DNA of 64,000 bases from Pseudoflavitalea rhizosphaerae (GCF_003991355.1 NZ_RCSU01000006.1:186001-250000), one strand, 5' to 3'. Shown: positions 43,120 to 52,949, numbered from the stretch's first letter. Notes: generated from the letters alone by a model not told the origin. Numbers and translations: made by a program.

Positions 43120-44481
43120 ATGAAGAAGAAAACCTTGTGGATAATCATTGTCGGGATCATCGTGATCATTGCATTGCTCGCATTGGGCAGCGTTTTCAAA
43201 AAAGATGAAGGCCTTAAAGTGGCGGTGGAAAAAGTGGAGGCGAGGACCATCATCGAATCAGTGAACGCGAGTGGAAAAGTGTATCCCGAAACTGAAGTGA
43301 AAGTGAGTCCGGATATCTCAGGTGAGATTGTGGAACTGAATTATGAAGAAGGCGATAGCGTTAGGAAGGGAGCTGTACTGGCCCGTATCTATGCAGATAT
43401 CTATTCTACACAACGCAACCAGGCTGCTGCTGCTGTTGATATGGAACGTGCCAACGTTGCAAATACACGCGCGCAATTACCAGGCCTGAAATCCGCTGTG
43501 GAACTGGCTCAGCGCGCTTATGACCGCCAAAAGCAACTGGTGGCGGAGAAAGTGATCTCCGCTTCTGAATTTGAGCAGGCAGAAAACAGCCTGCGTTCCG
43601 CTCAGGCTAATTACAATGCAGCCCTGCAAAACGTAAAGAGAGGAGAAGCCAGTATCCAGGGCGCACAGGCCAACCTGGCCAAAGCCGATAAAGACCTGGG
43701 ACGAACTGCGGTTGTTGCTCCCCGTGATGGTGTTATCTCACTCATGAGCGTGAAGAGAGGCGAGCGCGTAGTGGGAGCAGGTATGATGGCCGGTACGGAA
43801 ATGATGCGCATTGCAGACATGAGTGTGATTGAAGTACAGGTAGACGTGAGTGAAAATGATATCCCGAAAGTAAAGCTCGGAGATTCTGCCCTCGTGGAAG
43901 TGGATGCTTATACCAATCGCAAATTCAAAGGACTTGTGACCAAGATCGCCAGCAGCAATACCACAGCAGCTTCAACCACCGCAACTACCAGCAATGACGT
44001 TACAAACTATAAAGTGCATATCCGTCTCCTGGCAGATTCTTACAGCGATCTTACCGCCAACGGAACCCGTTTTCCTTTCCGTCCCGGAATGAATGCCAGC
44101 GCAGATATTCAAACCACTACCAAGAACAATGTGATATCTGCAGCCATCAATGCCGTGACCACCCGCAAAAAAGGCAGCGATGATGTGGCTGACAATAAAA
44201 ATGAAGACAAAAAAGAAGAAGAAGGTCTGCAGGAAACAGTGAAAGCCGGACTTACCAGCGATTTGGACGAAGTGGTGTACGTATTGCAAAAAGACAATTC
44301 TGTAAAGAAAGTAAAAGTGACCACAGGCATCCAGGACATGAACCATATCGAGATCCTTTCCGGCCTGAAAGCAGGGGACTCCGTGGTTACAGCACCATAT
44401 AATGTAGTGAGTAAGCTCCTGAAAACGGGGACCAAAGTAAAAGTGGTGCCGGCTGATAAGTTGTTTGAAGCAAAGAAGTAA
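43120..44481 (+). CDS. MacA/HlyD-like periplasmic adaptor protein
   Basis: The 453-residue protein has an N-terminal anchor helix (residues 5-25), a lipoyl half-motif (SPDISGEIVELNYEEGDSVRKGAVLARI), a long alpha-helical hairpin and a second lipoyl half (VAPRDGVISLMSVKRGERVVG). A beta-barrel domain follows. Near residue 350 there is a highly charged insert (KGSDDVADNKNEDKKEEEG) uncommon in MacA. It links an inner-membrane exporter to the TolC-like channel; the exporter is not encoded nearby. Confidence 0.9.
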   Translation: MKKKTLWIIIVGIIVIIALLALGSVFKKDEGLKVAVEKVEARTIIESVNASGKVYPETEVKVSPDISGEIVELNYEEGDSVRKGAVLARIYADIYSTQRNQAAAAVDMERANVANTRAQLPGLKSAVELAQRAYDRQKQLVAEKVISASEFEQAENSLRSAQANYNAALQNVKRGEASIQGAQANLAKADKDLGRTAVVAPRDGVISLMSVKRGERVVGAGMMAGTEMMRIADMSVIEVQVDVSENDIPKVKLGDSALVEVDAYTNRKFKGLVTKIASSNTTAASTTATTSNDVTNYKVHIRLLADSYSDLTANGTRFPFRPGMNASADIQTTTKNNVISAAINAVTTRKKGSDDVADNKNEDKKEEEGLQETVKAGLTSDLDEVVYVLQKDNSVKKVKVTTGIQDMNHIEILSGLKAGDSVVTAPYNVVSKLLKTGTKVKVVPADKLFEAKK

Positions 44482-44519
44482 GCAGTCATTTACTTACATT
44501 TGCCGCAAATAACTGATTC

Positions 44520-45557
44520 ATGCGATTGGGAATCATCGGAAGCGGAAGCTGGGCTACTGCACTTGCCAAAATACTTACGGACAATAAGAACCCGATTGGC
44601 TGGTGGGTGCGCTCTGAGCATATCGTAACTCATATCAAACACCGCCGTCATAATCCTTCTTACCTGAGCAGCGCCTATTTTGATGCAGACCTGGTAGACC
44701 TCAGTACGGATGTAAATAAAGTTGTTGCAGAAAACGAATATATTGTTATTGCCGTACCATCAGCTTATATCATCGATACATTGCAGCCGCTGCCTGAGAA
44801 TGCCTTCGAGGGAAAAAAAGTGATCTCTGCCGTGAAAGGCATCATCCCACAAAGCAACCTGTTGCTTAACGACTATCTGGCGCAACAGTTCAACGTTGAT
44901 ATTTCAAACTATTATACCATCATGGGCCCCTGCCATGCAGAAGAAGTTGCGGCTGAAAAGCTGAGCTATCTCACTTTCTCAGGAACAGATGCTGCATTAA
45001 CCGAAAAGATCGCGGCCAGGTTCAATACAGAATACCTGAATACTGTGGTGAATACCGATGTGGTAGGTGTTCAGTATGCGGCAATCCTGAAAAATATCTA
45101 CGCACTGGGTGCAGGTATTGCTCACGGACTTGAATATGGCGATAATTTCCTCAGCGTACTGATTGCGAATTGTGCAGATGAAATGGCTGTATTTCTCAAA
45201 AAAGTAGGTATTCAACGAATTGAAGTAGGCGTGCATGAAGGGCAGGACCCGGTTACGCACCGCAAAACACCCAACTACGCCGCTTCTGTATATCTCGGCG
45301 ATCTGCTGGTAACCTGTTACTCATTGTTCAGCAGGAATCGTACCTTTGGTAATATGATCGGGAAAGGATATTCCGTTCGTTCAGCACAGCTGGAAATGAA
45401 CATGGTGGCGGAGGGTTACAATGCTGCCAAATCCATTCACCTGATCAACAAAACTGTAGGGGCTGAGATGCCGATTGCAGAATCGATTTACAGGATCCTT
45501 TGGGAAAATGTTAAACCTTCAGTTGGGTACAAACAAATTGAACAGGAACTCGTCTAA
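44520..45557 (+). CDS. gpsA: NAD(P)H-dependent glycerol-3-phosphate dehydrogenase
   Basis: The 345-residue protein begins MRLGIIGSGSWATALAKILTDN, the GpsA Rossmann motif. It also contains EYIVIAVPSAYIID, SAVKGI, IMGPCHAEEVA, and LKNIYALGAGIAHGLEYGDN with the catalytic Lys region. It makes sn-glycerol-3-phosphate for phospholipids. A TACATTTG promoter element is present upstream (44495-44502), although no clear -33 is seen. Confidence 0.96.
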   Translation: MRLGIIGSGSWATALAKILTDNKNPIGWWVRSEHIVTHIKHRRHNPSYLSSAYFDADLVDLSTDVNKVVAENEYIVIAVPSAYIIDTLQPLPENAFEGKKVISAVKGIIPQSNLLLNDYLAQQFNVDISNYYTIMGPCHAEEVAAEKLSYLTFSGTDAALTEKIAARFNTEYLNTVVNTDVVGVQYAAILKNIYALGAGIAHGLEYGDNFLSVLIANCADEMAVFLKKVGIQRIEVGVHEGQDPVTHRKTPNYAASVYLGDLLVTCYSLFSRNRTFGNMIGKGYSVRSAQLEMNMVAEGYNAAKSIHLINKTVGAEMPIAESIYRILWENVKPSVGYKQIEQELV

Positions 45558-45573
45558 TTTGTAAAAGCATATT

Positions 45574-45684
45574 ATGCCACTATCTTTTCAATCATTTGGT
45601 GTTGCAGGCATCCTGATCATGATCGGGATACTCAGTATTGCCGAGCTGGTGAAACACCTGAGAAGAAGGCATCAGCATCACTAA
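45574..45684 (+). CDS. Possible 36-residue single-span membrane peptide
   Basis: This ATG frame, 16 bp after the gpsA stop, encodes a peptide with one hydrophobic helix (FGVAGILIMIGILSIAEL) and a basic, His-rich tail (KHLRRRHQHH). A strong hairpin terminator follows the stop. The size, location and charge pattern suggest a real short membrane protein, but no family is recognised. Confidence 0.45.
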   Translation: MPLSFQSFGVAGILIMIGILSIAELVKHLRRRHQHH

Positions 45685-45710
45685 GGAAAGTTTGTGTTAA
45701 ATCATAAGAA

Positions 45711-45741
45711 GCGGTCCACAGGTTTGTGGGCCGTTTTATTT
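45711..45741 (+). terminator. Terminator of the gpsA transcript
   Basis: GCGGTCCACA and TGTGGGCCGT form a stem with a GGTT loop, followed by TTTATTTT. It is 27 bp past the small ORF and just before repeat copy 2. Confidence 0.7.
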
Positions 45742-45750
45742 TGGGTTCGC

Positions 45751-45854
45751 CCAGTCGCTCGCCTCCCGGCGAGTGACCTGTATTTCTTCGCCTCTGGCGA
45801 AGGATCGCCGGAGGCGATCAAATAAAAGTCACTCACCGGGAGGCGAGCGACTGG
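45751..45854. repeat. Compound palindromic repeat, copy 2
   Basis: The copy matches the one at 36728-36842 in order and sequence: outer arms CCAGTCGCTCGCCTCCCGG and GGCGAGCGACTGG, inner TCGCCTCTGGCGA and TCGCCGGAGGCGA units. It ends 10 bp before the stop codon of hemW (minus strand). The similarity to copy 1 continues into CAGCAC-CTG-CTA, which includes the stop codon complement in both cases. Confidence 0.8.
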
Positions 45855-45864
45855 CAGCACTCTG

Positions 45865-46998
45865 CTACTCCGGCTCATCCCTGAAAAGATCGGCAGCAAT
45901 GCCATCTGCAAAGAGTTTGCCCTGTTGGGTTAAGATCAGATGATCATCTTCTTCTTTCATCAATCCTTCACGAATCAATCTTTCACTCAGTTTGCGCAGT
46001 AACGAAGCGGTATTGGGATCACTCAACCTTGTTACAATATCGAGGCTCATTCCTTCAATGGTACGGAGAGAAGTCATGATATACTCATTCAATCTTTGTA
46101 CCGGCGTGAGCGTTTCCTTTTCAAATGGTACAGTTCCATTTTTCAATGCCTGGATATAAAGCGCATTGTTGGCAATATTCCATTGCCGGTTGGCGCCATC
46201 ATAGGAATGTGCCGAAGGTCCGAGACCCAGATATTTCTTGCCTTCCCAGTAAGCGCTGTTGTGCTTGCTGCGCCTGCCTGGCAGGGCGAAATTGGAAATC
46301 TCGTAATGATCATAACCAGCAGCCCTGAGCCATTCCATCAGTTGAATGAATTGCCGGGCCTGGTCTTCAGGGTTCACCGCTTCACGTTTATGTGTGCGGA
46401 TCATAGTTTCCAGTGCTGTCTTCGGTTCTACTGTGAGGGCATAGCAGGAGATATGCGGAATGCCCATATCGATCACCCTTTGTACATTGGAAGCCCATTT
46501 TTCATCTGTGAGGCCGGGGCTTCCATAGATAAGGTCGATGGTGATATTAGGAAAGAATGCCAGCGCCAGCTTTAGATTATCGATCGCCTGCGTTGCGGTA
46601 TGTGCACGGTTCATCCAGCGAAGATCTTCTTCATAAAAACTCTGGATGCCGATGCTAAGGCGATTGATGCCGGCATCCTTCCAGGATTGAAGGCTAACGG
46701 GGTTGATATCATCCGGATTTGCTTCCAGTGTAAACTCTGTATCGGGATGAATGGAAAAATTTTCGCGGAGTGCATTCAGGACCCTGTTGAGGCTTTCTGC
46801 ATCCAGGAGGGATGGAGTACCGCCACCGAAGTAAACTGTTTCCACCGTTTCTCCCGCCAGAAATCCCTGCTGTAGCGGGATCTCAGCCAATAAACCGTTC
46901 AGGAATTCGTTCTCCAGTCCCCTGCTGGTGGAAAAATGGAAATTGCAATAATGACAGGCCTGCCTGCAAAAAGGAATATGTATATAGATGCCTGCCAT
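45865..46998 (-). CDS. hemW: Radical-SAM heme chaperone HemW-like protein
   Basis: The 377-residue protein starts GIYIHIPFCRQACHYCNF with the iron-sulphur cysteines C11, C15 and C18 (CxxxCxxC). VETVYFGGGTPSLL, FTLEANPDDI, GINRLSIGIQSF and the ISCYALTVEPKTAL region agree with HemW rather than with HemN. HemW-type proteins are thought to bind heme and deliver it to respiratory proteins; they lack proven coproporphyrinogen oxidase activity. It is divergent from the Omp85-type gene. Confidence 0.92.
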   Translation of the reverse strand: MAGIYIHIPFCRQACHYCNFHFSTSRGLENEFLNGLLAEIPLQQGFLAGETVETVYFGGGTPSLLDAESLNRVLNALRENFSIHPDTEFTLEANPDDINPVSLQSWKDAGINRLSIGIQSFYEEDLRWMNRAHTATQAIDNLKLALAFFPNITIDLIYGSPGLTDEKWASNVQRVIDMGIPHISCYALTVEPKTALETMIRTHKREAVNPEDQARQFIQLMEWLRAAGYDHYEISNFALPGRRSKHNSAYWEGKKYLGLGPSAHSYDGANRQWNIANNALYIQALKNGTVPFEKETLTPVQRLNEYIMTSLRTIEGMSLDIVTRLSDPNTASLLRKLSERLIREGLMKEEDDHLILTQQGKLFADGIAADLFRDEPE

Positions 46999-47055
46999 AT
47001 TGTTACGGATATTTTAGCGAATATTACAGTTCAAAGGTAGCTGACAAAGCATTAA

Positions 47056-48855
47056 GTGAAAAAACTCCGTTTACAAACGATATTATTCCTGCTTTTCGCC
47101 TGGCCCATGGCCGCAGGCGCACAATATGTGCTACGTATCATTCCTGTAGACCGCAATGATTCCTTTATCAGGGACAGTCTGAAACTGCAAAGCAATTTCA
47201 AGGACCGGCAAAAATGCGAAGAGTATGTACGAAAGATCCCTGCTATCCTGCAGCAGAGGGGATATCCGGTTGTTTCGGTTGATAGTGAGCGTTATGATTC
47301 AACGGAAGCCACCATTGAACTTTATGTAGGTGCTTCGCTCCGCTGGGCATATCTCAATACAGACTCTATCGATAAACGCATCCTCGATGCCGTGGCCTGG
47401 AACAGGAAGGATTTTGAGTACAAACGGATAGACATGCTGAAAGTGCAGGAATTACAGGAGAAGATACTGGACCACCTGGAGAACAGCGGTTATCCGTTTG
47501 CGAAAGTACTGCTGGACAGTATCGGATTGCAGGGGGAGGAATTCTCAGCTATGCTGCGCGTGGAGAAAGGGCCTATGTATAAGATCGACAGCATCCGGAA
47601 CAACGGGAAAGCCAATCTTTCTTCCAATTACCTGCAACATTATCTCGGCATCCTGAATGGAAGCATCTATCAGAAAAAGAAACTGCAGCTGATCAGTCAA
47701 CGATTGCGGGAACTGCCATTTGTGGAGGAAGAGCGCCCCTGGGACCTTACCCTGCTGGGCGAAGGATCTATCCTTAACGTATACCTGAAACCGAAAAAGA
47801 GCAGCCAGGTGAACGTGTTGATCGGTCTTCTTCCTGATAACAACAATAACGGCGCAGCGCAAAGCAGCAAGCTGCTGGTAACCGGCGAAGCTACTGTGAA
47901 TCTCAAGAATGCCCTGGGAGGAGGGGAGCTTATTGGCCTCAACTGGCAGCAGATACAACCGAAATCGCCCAGGCTCAACCTCGCCTTTCAGCAGCCCTAT
48001 CTTTTCAATTCTCCGTTTGGGATGAATGCGGCTTTTGATCTCTTCAAAAAAGATTCCTCTTTCCTCAATATCAGCTTTCTTTTGGGTGCGCAATACGCTG
48101 TATCCACCGGCAATACAGGATCTGTGTTCATTCAGAATACCCGCAGTAACTTGTTGACAGTAGACACCAATGCTGTGAAGAATGAAAAAAAATTACCACC
48201 CGAAGCCGATGTAAGCGCCGTGAACCTGGGCGTGAACTATGAATGGTACAATACCGATTATCGCTTCAATCCGCGGAAGGGCACCGATCTGTTCATCAGC
48301 GCTTCTGCCGGCACCAGGAAGATCCGCAAGAACAACGTGATCGTAAAACTGAAAGACCAGAGCAATCCTGAATTCGATTACAATTCCCTCTACGATACTT
48401 TCCAGTTGAACTCTTACCAGTTCCGCGTGAAAGCCGTGGCTTCGCAATATTTCAAGCTTACCAGAGTGAGTACGCTGAAAATGGCTTTCAACGGTGGCTG
48501 GTTCCAGAGCCCGGACATTTTCCGCAATGAGCTGTTCCAGATCGGGGGCTATAAGTTGCTGCGTGGTTTTGATGAAGAAAGCATTTACGCATCTTCATAT
48601 GCGGTAGGAACTTCAGAATACCGCTACCTGTTAGGACAGAATTCTTTTCTTTTTGCGTTTATAGATTTCGGATGGGCCAGGTCAGACAGCAGGAACATCA
48701 AAGTCAACAATACGTTTTTGGGAACCGGTATCGGCATGGCATTCGAAACAAAGGCAGGTATATTCAATATTTCCTATGCAGTAGGGAAGCGGGATGATAC
48801 CAAATTCAATCTAAGACAAGCCAAGATACATTTGGGGTATGTGAATTATTTTTAG
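47056..48855 (+). CDS. Omp85-family (BamA/TamA-like) outer-membrane protein
   Basis: The GTG at 47056 gives 599 residues with a signal peptide ending MAAGAQ. Residues about 25-240 resemble POTRA repeats (ILQQRGYPVVSVDSERYDS, EKILDHLENSGYPFAKVLLDS, PMYKIDSIRNNGKANLSS). The C-terminal barrel includes the Omp85 motif YKLLRGFDEESIYAS (VRGF-like) and ends KIHLGYVNYF. It is probably involved in outer-membrane protein insertion or lipid transport, but is shorter than BamA, so TamA-like or another member is more likely. Confidence 0.85.
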   Translation: MKKLRLQTILFLLFAWPMAAGAQYVLRIIPVDRNDSFIRDSLKLQSNFKDRQKCEEYVRKIPAILQQRGYPVVSVDSERYDSTEATIELYVGASLRWAYLNTDSIDKRILDAVAWNRKDFEYKRIDMLKVQELQEKILDHLENSGYPFAKVLLDSIGLQGEEFSAMLRVEKGPMYKIDSIRNNGKANLSSNYLQHYLGILNGSIYQKKKLQLISQRLRELPFVEEERPWDLTLLGEGSILNVYLKPKKSSQVNVLIGLLPDNNNNGAAQSSKLLVTGEATVNLKNALGGGELIGLNWQQIQPKSPRLNLAFQQPYLFNSPFGMNAAFDLFKKDSSFLNISFLLGAQYAVSTGNTGSVFIQNTRSNLLTVDTNAVKNEKKLPPEADVSAVNLGVNYEWYNTDYRFNPRKGTDLFISASAGTRKIRKNNVIVKLKDQSNPEFDYNSLYDTFQLNSYQFRVKAVASQYFKLTRVSTLKMAFNGGWFQSPDIFRNELFQIGGYKLLRGFDEESIYASSYAVGTSEYRYLLGQNSFLFAFIDFGWARSDSRNIKVNNTFLGTGIGMAFETKAGIFNISYAVGKRDDTKFNLRQAKIHLGYVNYF

Positions 48856-48895
48856 TGGGCCGATTCTTTTATTTTTGCACACGCAACAACCATTA

Positions 48896-49975
48896 GTGAA
48901 AAAAAGTTTAGTACTTCTTACAGGAATTTTACTGATCGCCGTACTGTCATTTGCCCAGTCTAAAGGCGATTCAGTAGTACCTCTCAAAGACACTGACAAA
49001 CCTGCCCGTGCGGTAAAGGTAGATACGGGCCGCAAGGCTGTTACTGCTGGGAAGAAAGCTTCCGATTCACTTCGTCGTACTGCCATCACCGATACCACTA
49101 AAAGAAAGCAGGCTCCCAATGTTGCAGATACCTCCCGGAAACGGACAGTAAAGTTCGATTCATCTCAGATCAGTAAAGATACTGTTCCTGCTGTGGTGGT
49201 TAAAGCCAGTCCTCAGCAACTGGCAAGGATCAGCCGGTTCCAGGATGCACTGCGTGGTCATCCTTATTTCAATTTCTTTGGCAGGGCCATTGCCATGCCG
49301 GAATTGGAAAAGAAAAAAGAAGACAAGGACACCCTTTTTTACTTTATTGCGGGCCTCTTGCTATATTATGCTTTGATTAAAGTTTTCTTCCGGAAATATG
49401 TGGACAATATCATGACCCTCTTCTTCCGTGTGACCATGCGGCAGCAGCAGATCAGGGACCAGATGTTGCAAACGCCACTGGCTTCGTTTTTCCTGAATCT
49501 TCTCTTCCTGGTGAGTGGCGGCATGTATATGGTGTTGGTTGGAAGATATTATGGAGTGAAGATCACAGAGAACGACTGGCTGTTGCTCGCATATGGCGCA
49601 GGATTGTTGCTGGCAGTGTATTTGGGCAAATTCATCCTGCTCAAACTGGCTGGCTGGATTTTTAATATCAGCGCAGCTACCGATACCTATATTTTCATTG
49701 TGTTCCTGGTGAATAAGATCATCGGAATTTTACTGCTGCCGGTGCTGGTACTGATGGCCTTTCCATACCCTGCAATGTTCCCTGTTGTGCTCACACTCAG
49801 CTATATAATGCTGGCTCTTTTCTTTGGTTACAGGTTCATTATCAGCTATAAGCCGATAAGAAACGAAATTAAAGTAACTCGTTTCCATTTTTTTCTATAC
49901 CTTTGCGCCTTCGAAATAGCACCCCTTTTGCTGATTTACAAGGTGTTATTGGTTTTTGTGGAAAGAAGTTATTAA
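48896..49975 (+). CDS. DUF4271 integral membrane protein
   Basis: The GTG at 48896 is preferred because a -10 element TATTTTTG (48870-48877) overlaps the earlier TTG at 48875. The product has a signal-like start (KKSLVLLTGILLIAVLSFAQ), a Lys/Thr/Ser-rich linker to about residue 140, and then a DUF4271 domain with about seven helices (FYFIAGLLLYYALIKVFFRKYVDNI, FFLNLLFLVSGGMYMVLVGRYYG). Function is unknown. The 3' end overlaps the promoter region of hemD. Confidence 0.85.
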   Translation: MKKSLVLLTGILLIAVLSFAQSKGDSVVPLKDTDKPARAVKVDTGRKAVTAGKKASDSLRRTAITDTTKRKQAPNVADTSRKRTVKFDSSQISKDTVPAVVVKASPQQLARISRFQDALRGHPYFNFFGRAIAMPELEKKKEDKDTLFYFIAGLLLYYALIKVFFRKYVDNIMTLFFRVTMRQQQIRDQMLQTPLASFFLNLLFLVSGGMYMVLVGRYYGVKITENDWLLLAYGAGLLLAVYLGKFILLKLAGWIFNISAATDTYIFIVFLVNKIIGILLLPVLVLMAFPYPAMFPVVLTLSYIMLALFFGYRFIISYKPIRNEIKVTRFHFFLYLCAFEIAPLLLIYKVLLVFVERSY

Positions 49976-49980
49976 TTTTG
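49948..49980 (+). promoter_or_regulatory. Possible internal promoter for hemD
   Basis: ATTG at 49948-49951, a 21-bp spacer and an exact TAATTTTG at 49973-49980 lie in the last codons of the DUF4271 gene, 20 bp before the hemD ATG at 50001. Confidence 0.45.
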
Positions 49981-50000
49981 CAAATCCATACGTAACAAAT

Positions 50001-50795
50001 ATGGTTAAGAACGGGGCTAAAAACGTTGGTGATAACACGATTAGGAAAATACTAATCACACAACCCAGACCTGAGACCGATAAATCGCCGTATTTCGAGT
50101 TAGCGAAGAAATACAGTGTTTTGTTGGACTTTCATCCTTTTATCAGGTTGGAGGGCGTTCCTGCAAAAGATTTTCGAAAACAGAAAGTTGAGATCTCCAA
50201 TTTCTCCGCTGTTATTTTCACCAGCCGAAATGCAATCGACCACTTTTTCAGAATTTGCGAGGAAATGAAAGTGAACGTATCGCAGGATACGAAGTACTTC
50301 TGCATTACTGAAGCTGTGGCATTGTACCTGCAGAAATTCATTCTCTACAGAAAACGTAAAGTGTTCTATGGCGCCGATGGCACCAATAAGAGCATGTTCG
50401 ACGTAATCAACAAGCACAAGGAAAATGAGAAATTCATTTACCCTGTGTCTGAGAACCAGCAGGACAATGAGATCGTGAACTGGTTGAAGAACAATCGCTG
50501 TGAATTTGCGAATCCCTTTATGTACCGCACCATCAGCAATGATGTGAAAGAACTCTTCAGTAAGAATAATTACGATATCATCTGCTTCTTCACGCCTAGC
50601 GGTGTGAAAAGTTTGTTCGATAATTTCCCCAAGTTTGAGCAGAACGGTACCCGTATCGGCGCTTTCGGAAGCAATACTTCCCGCGCTGCTGAAGATGCCG
50701 GACTGGGCGTTGAGATCAGGGCTCCGCAACCACAGGCTCCTTCCATGGTAGCCGCGCTGGAAGCATACCTTAGCTCCGCGCTGAAGAGAAAATAG
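50001..50795 (+). CDS. hemD: Uroporphyrinogen-III synthase
   Basis: From the ATG at 50001 the protein has 264 residues. The weakly conserved HemD pattern is visible: RKILITQPRPETDKSPYFELAKKYSVLLDFHPFIRLEGV, SAVIFTSRNAIDHFF, FCITEAVALYLQ, and YDIICFFTPSGVKSLFDNFP. It closes and isomerises the tetrapyrrole ring to uroporphyrinogen III. The extension to 49956 lies inside the DUF4271 gene and is rejected. hemW is nearby. Confidence 0.88.
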   Translation: MVKNGAKNVGDNTIRKILITQPRPETDKSPYFELAKKYSVLLDFHPFIRLEGVPAKDFRKQKVEISNFSAVIFTSRNAIDHFFRICEEMKVNVSQDTKYFCITEAVALYLQKFILYRKRKVFYGADGTNKSMFDVINKHKENEKFIYPVSENQQDNEIVNWLKNNRCEFANPFMYRTISNDVKELFSKNNYDIICFFTPSGVKSLFDNFPKFEQNGTRIGAFGSNTSRAAEDAGLGVEIRAPQPQAPSMVAALEAYLSSALKRK

Positions 50796-50891
50796 ATCCA
50801 TCCACTGGCAGAAATATTGCATGAGCATTGCACATTCACCGGAATGTCCAATGCTCATTTTTTTGTAGCTTTAAAAGATTCAAGCTTACGT

Positions 50892-52949
50892 ATGGCCACA
50901 TTCACCAACCGCCTGGCAAAAGAGAGCAGCCCGTATTTATTGCAACATGCCCATAATCCGGTGGACTGGTTCCCCTGGGGGACTGAAGCATTGGAAAAAG
51001 CAAAAAAAGAAGATAAGCCCATCCTGGTCAGTATCGGCTATGCCGCCTGTCACTGGTGCCATGTGATGGAACACGAGAGTTTCGAAGACGAAGCCACTGC
51101 GGCCCTCATGAACGAGCATTTCATCAATATCAAGATCGATCGTGAAGAAAGGCCGGACCTGGACCATATTTACATGGATGCCGTGCAGGCAATGACCGGC
51201 TCAGGTGGATGGCCACTGAATGTTTTTCTCACACCTGATGCCAAACCTTTTTATGGCGGCACTTATTACCCGCCAAAGCAAGTATACAACAGACCTTCCT
51301 GGACGGAAGTGCTCAACGGTGTGGCGAACGCCTTCCGCGATAAACGTGCAGATATCGATGCGCAGGCGGAACAACTAACCCAACATCTTATTTCCTCCAA
51401 TGGTTTCGGATTGACGAACCAGGCGGTGGACATCACTCCCGAATCGCTTTTCACGAAAGAAAAAGTGGACGAGATGTTTGCGAATATCATGAAGCAGGCC
51501 GACCGTACTGACGGCGGCTTCGGAAAGGCTCCAAAATTTCCGCAAACTTTCACCATTCGTTTCCTCCTGCATTATCATCATCGCACCAAAAATGCGGAAG
51601 CCCTTCAACAGGCTACTCTCAGTTTGGATAAAATGATCGATGGCGGCATTTACGATCAACTTGGCGGAGGATTTGCACGGTACTCTACCGATGCAGAATG
51701 GCTGGCGCCCCACTTCGAGAAAATGTTATACGATAATGCTCTCCTGGTGATCACGCTCTGCGAAGCTTACCAGGTCACCGGGAAAGACCGTTATAAGCGC
51801 GTTATCGAACAAACGTTAGCTTTTGTTGCCCGGGAGTGGTTATCGCCCGAAAACGGTTTTTATGCGGCCCTGGATGCAGACAGCGAAGGAGTGGAGGGAA
51901 AGTTCTATGTATGGAGTAAGGAAGAAACGGACCTGCTTCTGGGGGAAGATGCAGAGCTCTTCAATGAGGTGTATGATGTAACGCCTCACGGAAACTGGGA
52001 ACATACCAATATCCTCCGCATCAAAGAAAGCACAGCCGATATTGCAGACGCCTGGGAGATCACGGAAGATGAATTGTGGCAAAGAATGGAAAAAGCCTCA
52101 GCGAAATTGTTGAAACATCGGGAAACCCGTATCCGGCCTGCGCTAGACGACAAACAACTCCTAGGCTGGAATGCGATGATGAATATCGCCTTCAGTAAGG
52201 CGTATGCCATATTGGGGAAGAAAGAATACCTGCAGACCGCAGAAGCCAATATGGATTTTCTGCTGAAAGCATTCCGGGGATCAGATAATAGTTTTCATCA
52301 TACATACAAGGAAGGAGTGGCGAAATATCCTGCCTTCCTGGACGACTATGCATGCCTGTTGGAAGCGCTGGTCCAGCTACAGGAAGTGACCAGTAACAAA
52401 ACCTATCTGAATGAGGCAAAGAAATTACTGGAATATGTACTGGACAAGTTCAGTGAAGATGAAACAGGATTTTTCTTTTATACACCCAGCGGTCAGGCAG
52501 ATATTATCGTACGTAAGAAAGAAGTCTATGATGGTGCGGTCCCTTCCGGCAATGCAGTAATGGCCTCCAATCTTTATTACCTCGGAATGGTTTTCGACGA
52601 AGGAGCATGGAAAGAGCGGGCAGCTACGATGTGCGCGGGATTGTTGCAGGCAGTAACGCGGTATCCCACATCGTTTGGAGTTTGGGCAACCCTGATTCAG
52701 GCATTCTCGTACGGAATTCCGGAAATAGTGATTGTTGGCGGGAATTTTGCTACGCTTCGTGAGGATTTTTTGAAAACCTTTATCCCCTTCCGTATCTTTC
52801 AGTCCTCACACCAGGCTGATGAACAATTCCCCCTATTGTCCGGCAAACCTGATTACCCAGAAACCCTGATCTTCCTATGTAAAAATTATGCTTGCAATGC
52901 ACCTGTTACACAACTTAATGCATTGATTAAGCAGCTTGATGATGTGTAA
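50892..52949 (+). CDS. DUF255 thioredoxin-domain protein (YyaL/SPATA20-like)
   Basis: The ATG at 50892 gives 685 residues. The N-terminal thioredoxin-fold domain has [25 protein letters not shown], the C53-H-W-C56 motif in [17 protein letters not shown], and [12 protein letters not shown]. The rest resembles the six-hairpin glycosidase/N-acylglucosamine 2-epimerase-like toroid ([44 protein letters not shown]). Function remains unclear; a protein-modifying or redox role has been suggested for this family. Confidence 0.92.
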   Translation: MATFTNRLAKESSPYLLQHAHNPVDWFPWGTEALEKAKKEDKPILVSIGYAACHWCHVMEHESFEDEATAALMNEHFINIKIDREERPDLDHIYMDAVQAMTGSGGWPLNVFLTPDAKPFYGGTYYPPKQVYNRPSWTEVLNGVANAFRDKRADIDAQAEQLTQHLISSNGFGLTNQAVDITPESLFTKEKVDEMFANIMKQADRTDGGFGKAPKFPQTFTIRFLLHYHHRTKNAEALQQATLSLDKMIDGGIYDQLGGGFARYSTDAEWLAPHFEKMLYDNALLVITLCEAYQVTGKDRYKRVIEQTLAFVAREWLSPENGFYAALDADSEGVEGKFYVWSKEETDLLLGEDAELFNEVYDVTPHGNWEHTNILRIKESTADIADAWEITEDELWQRMEKASAKLLKHRETRIRPALDDKQLLGWNAMMNIAFSKAYAILGKKEYLQTAEANMDFLLKAFRGSDNSFHHTYKEGVAKYPAFLDDYACLLEALVQLQEVTSNKTYLNEAKKLLEYVLDKFSEDETGFFFYTPSGQADIIVRKKEVYDGAVPSGNAVMASNLYYLGMVFDEGAWKERAATMCAGLLQAVTRYPTSFGVWATLIQAFSYGIPEIVIVGGNFATLREDFLKTFIPFRIFQSSHQADEQFPLLSGKPDYPETLIFLCKNYACNAPVTQLNALIKQLDDV

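Noticed and set aside
36728-45854. Repeated GC-rich palindromes considered as a CRISPR array
   Set aside because: There are only two copies, about 9 kb apart, with internal symmetry and no regular spacers.
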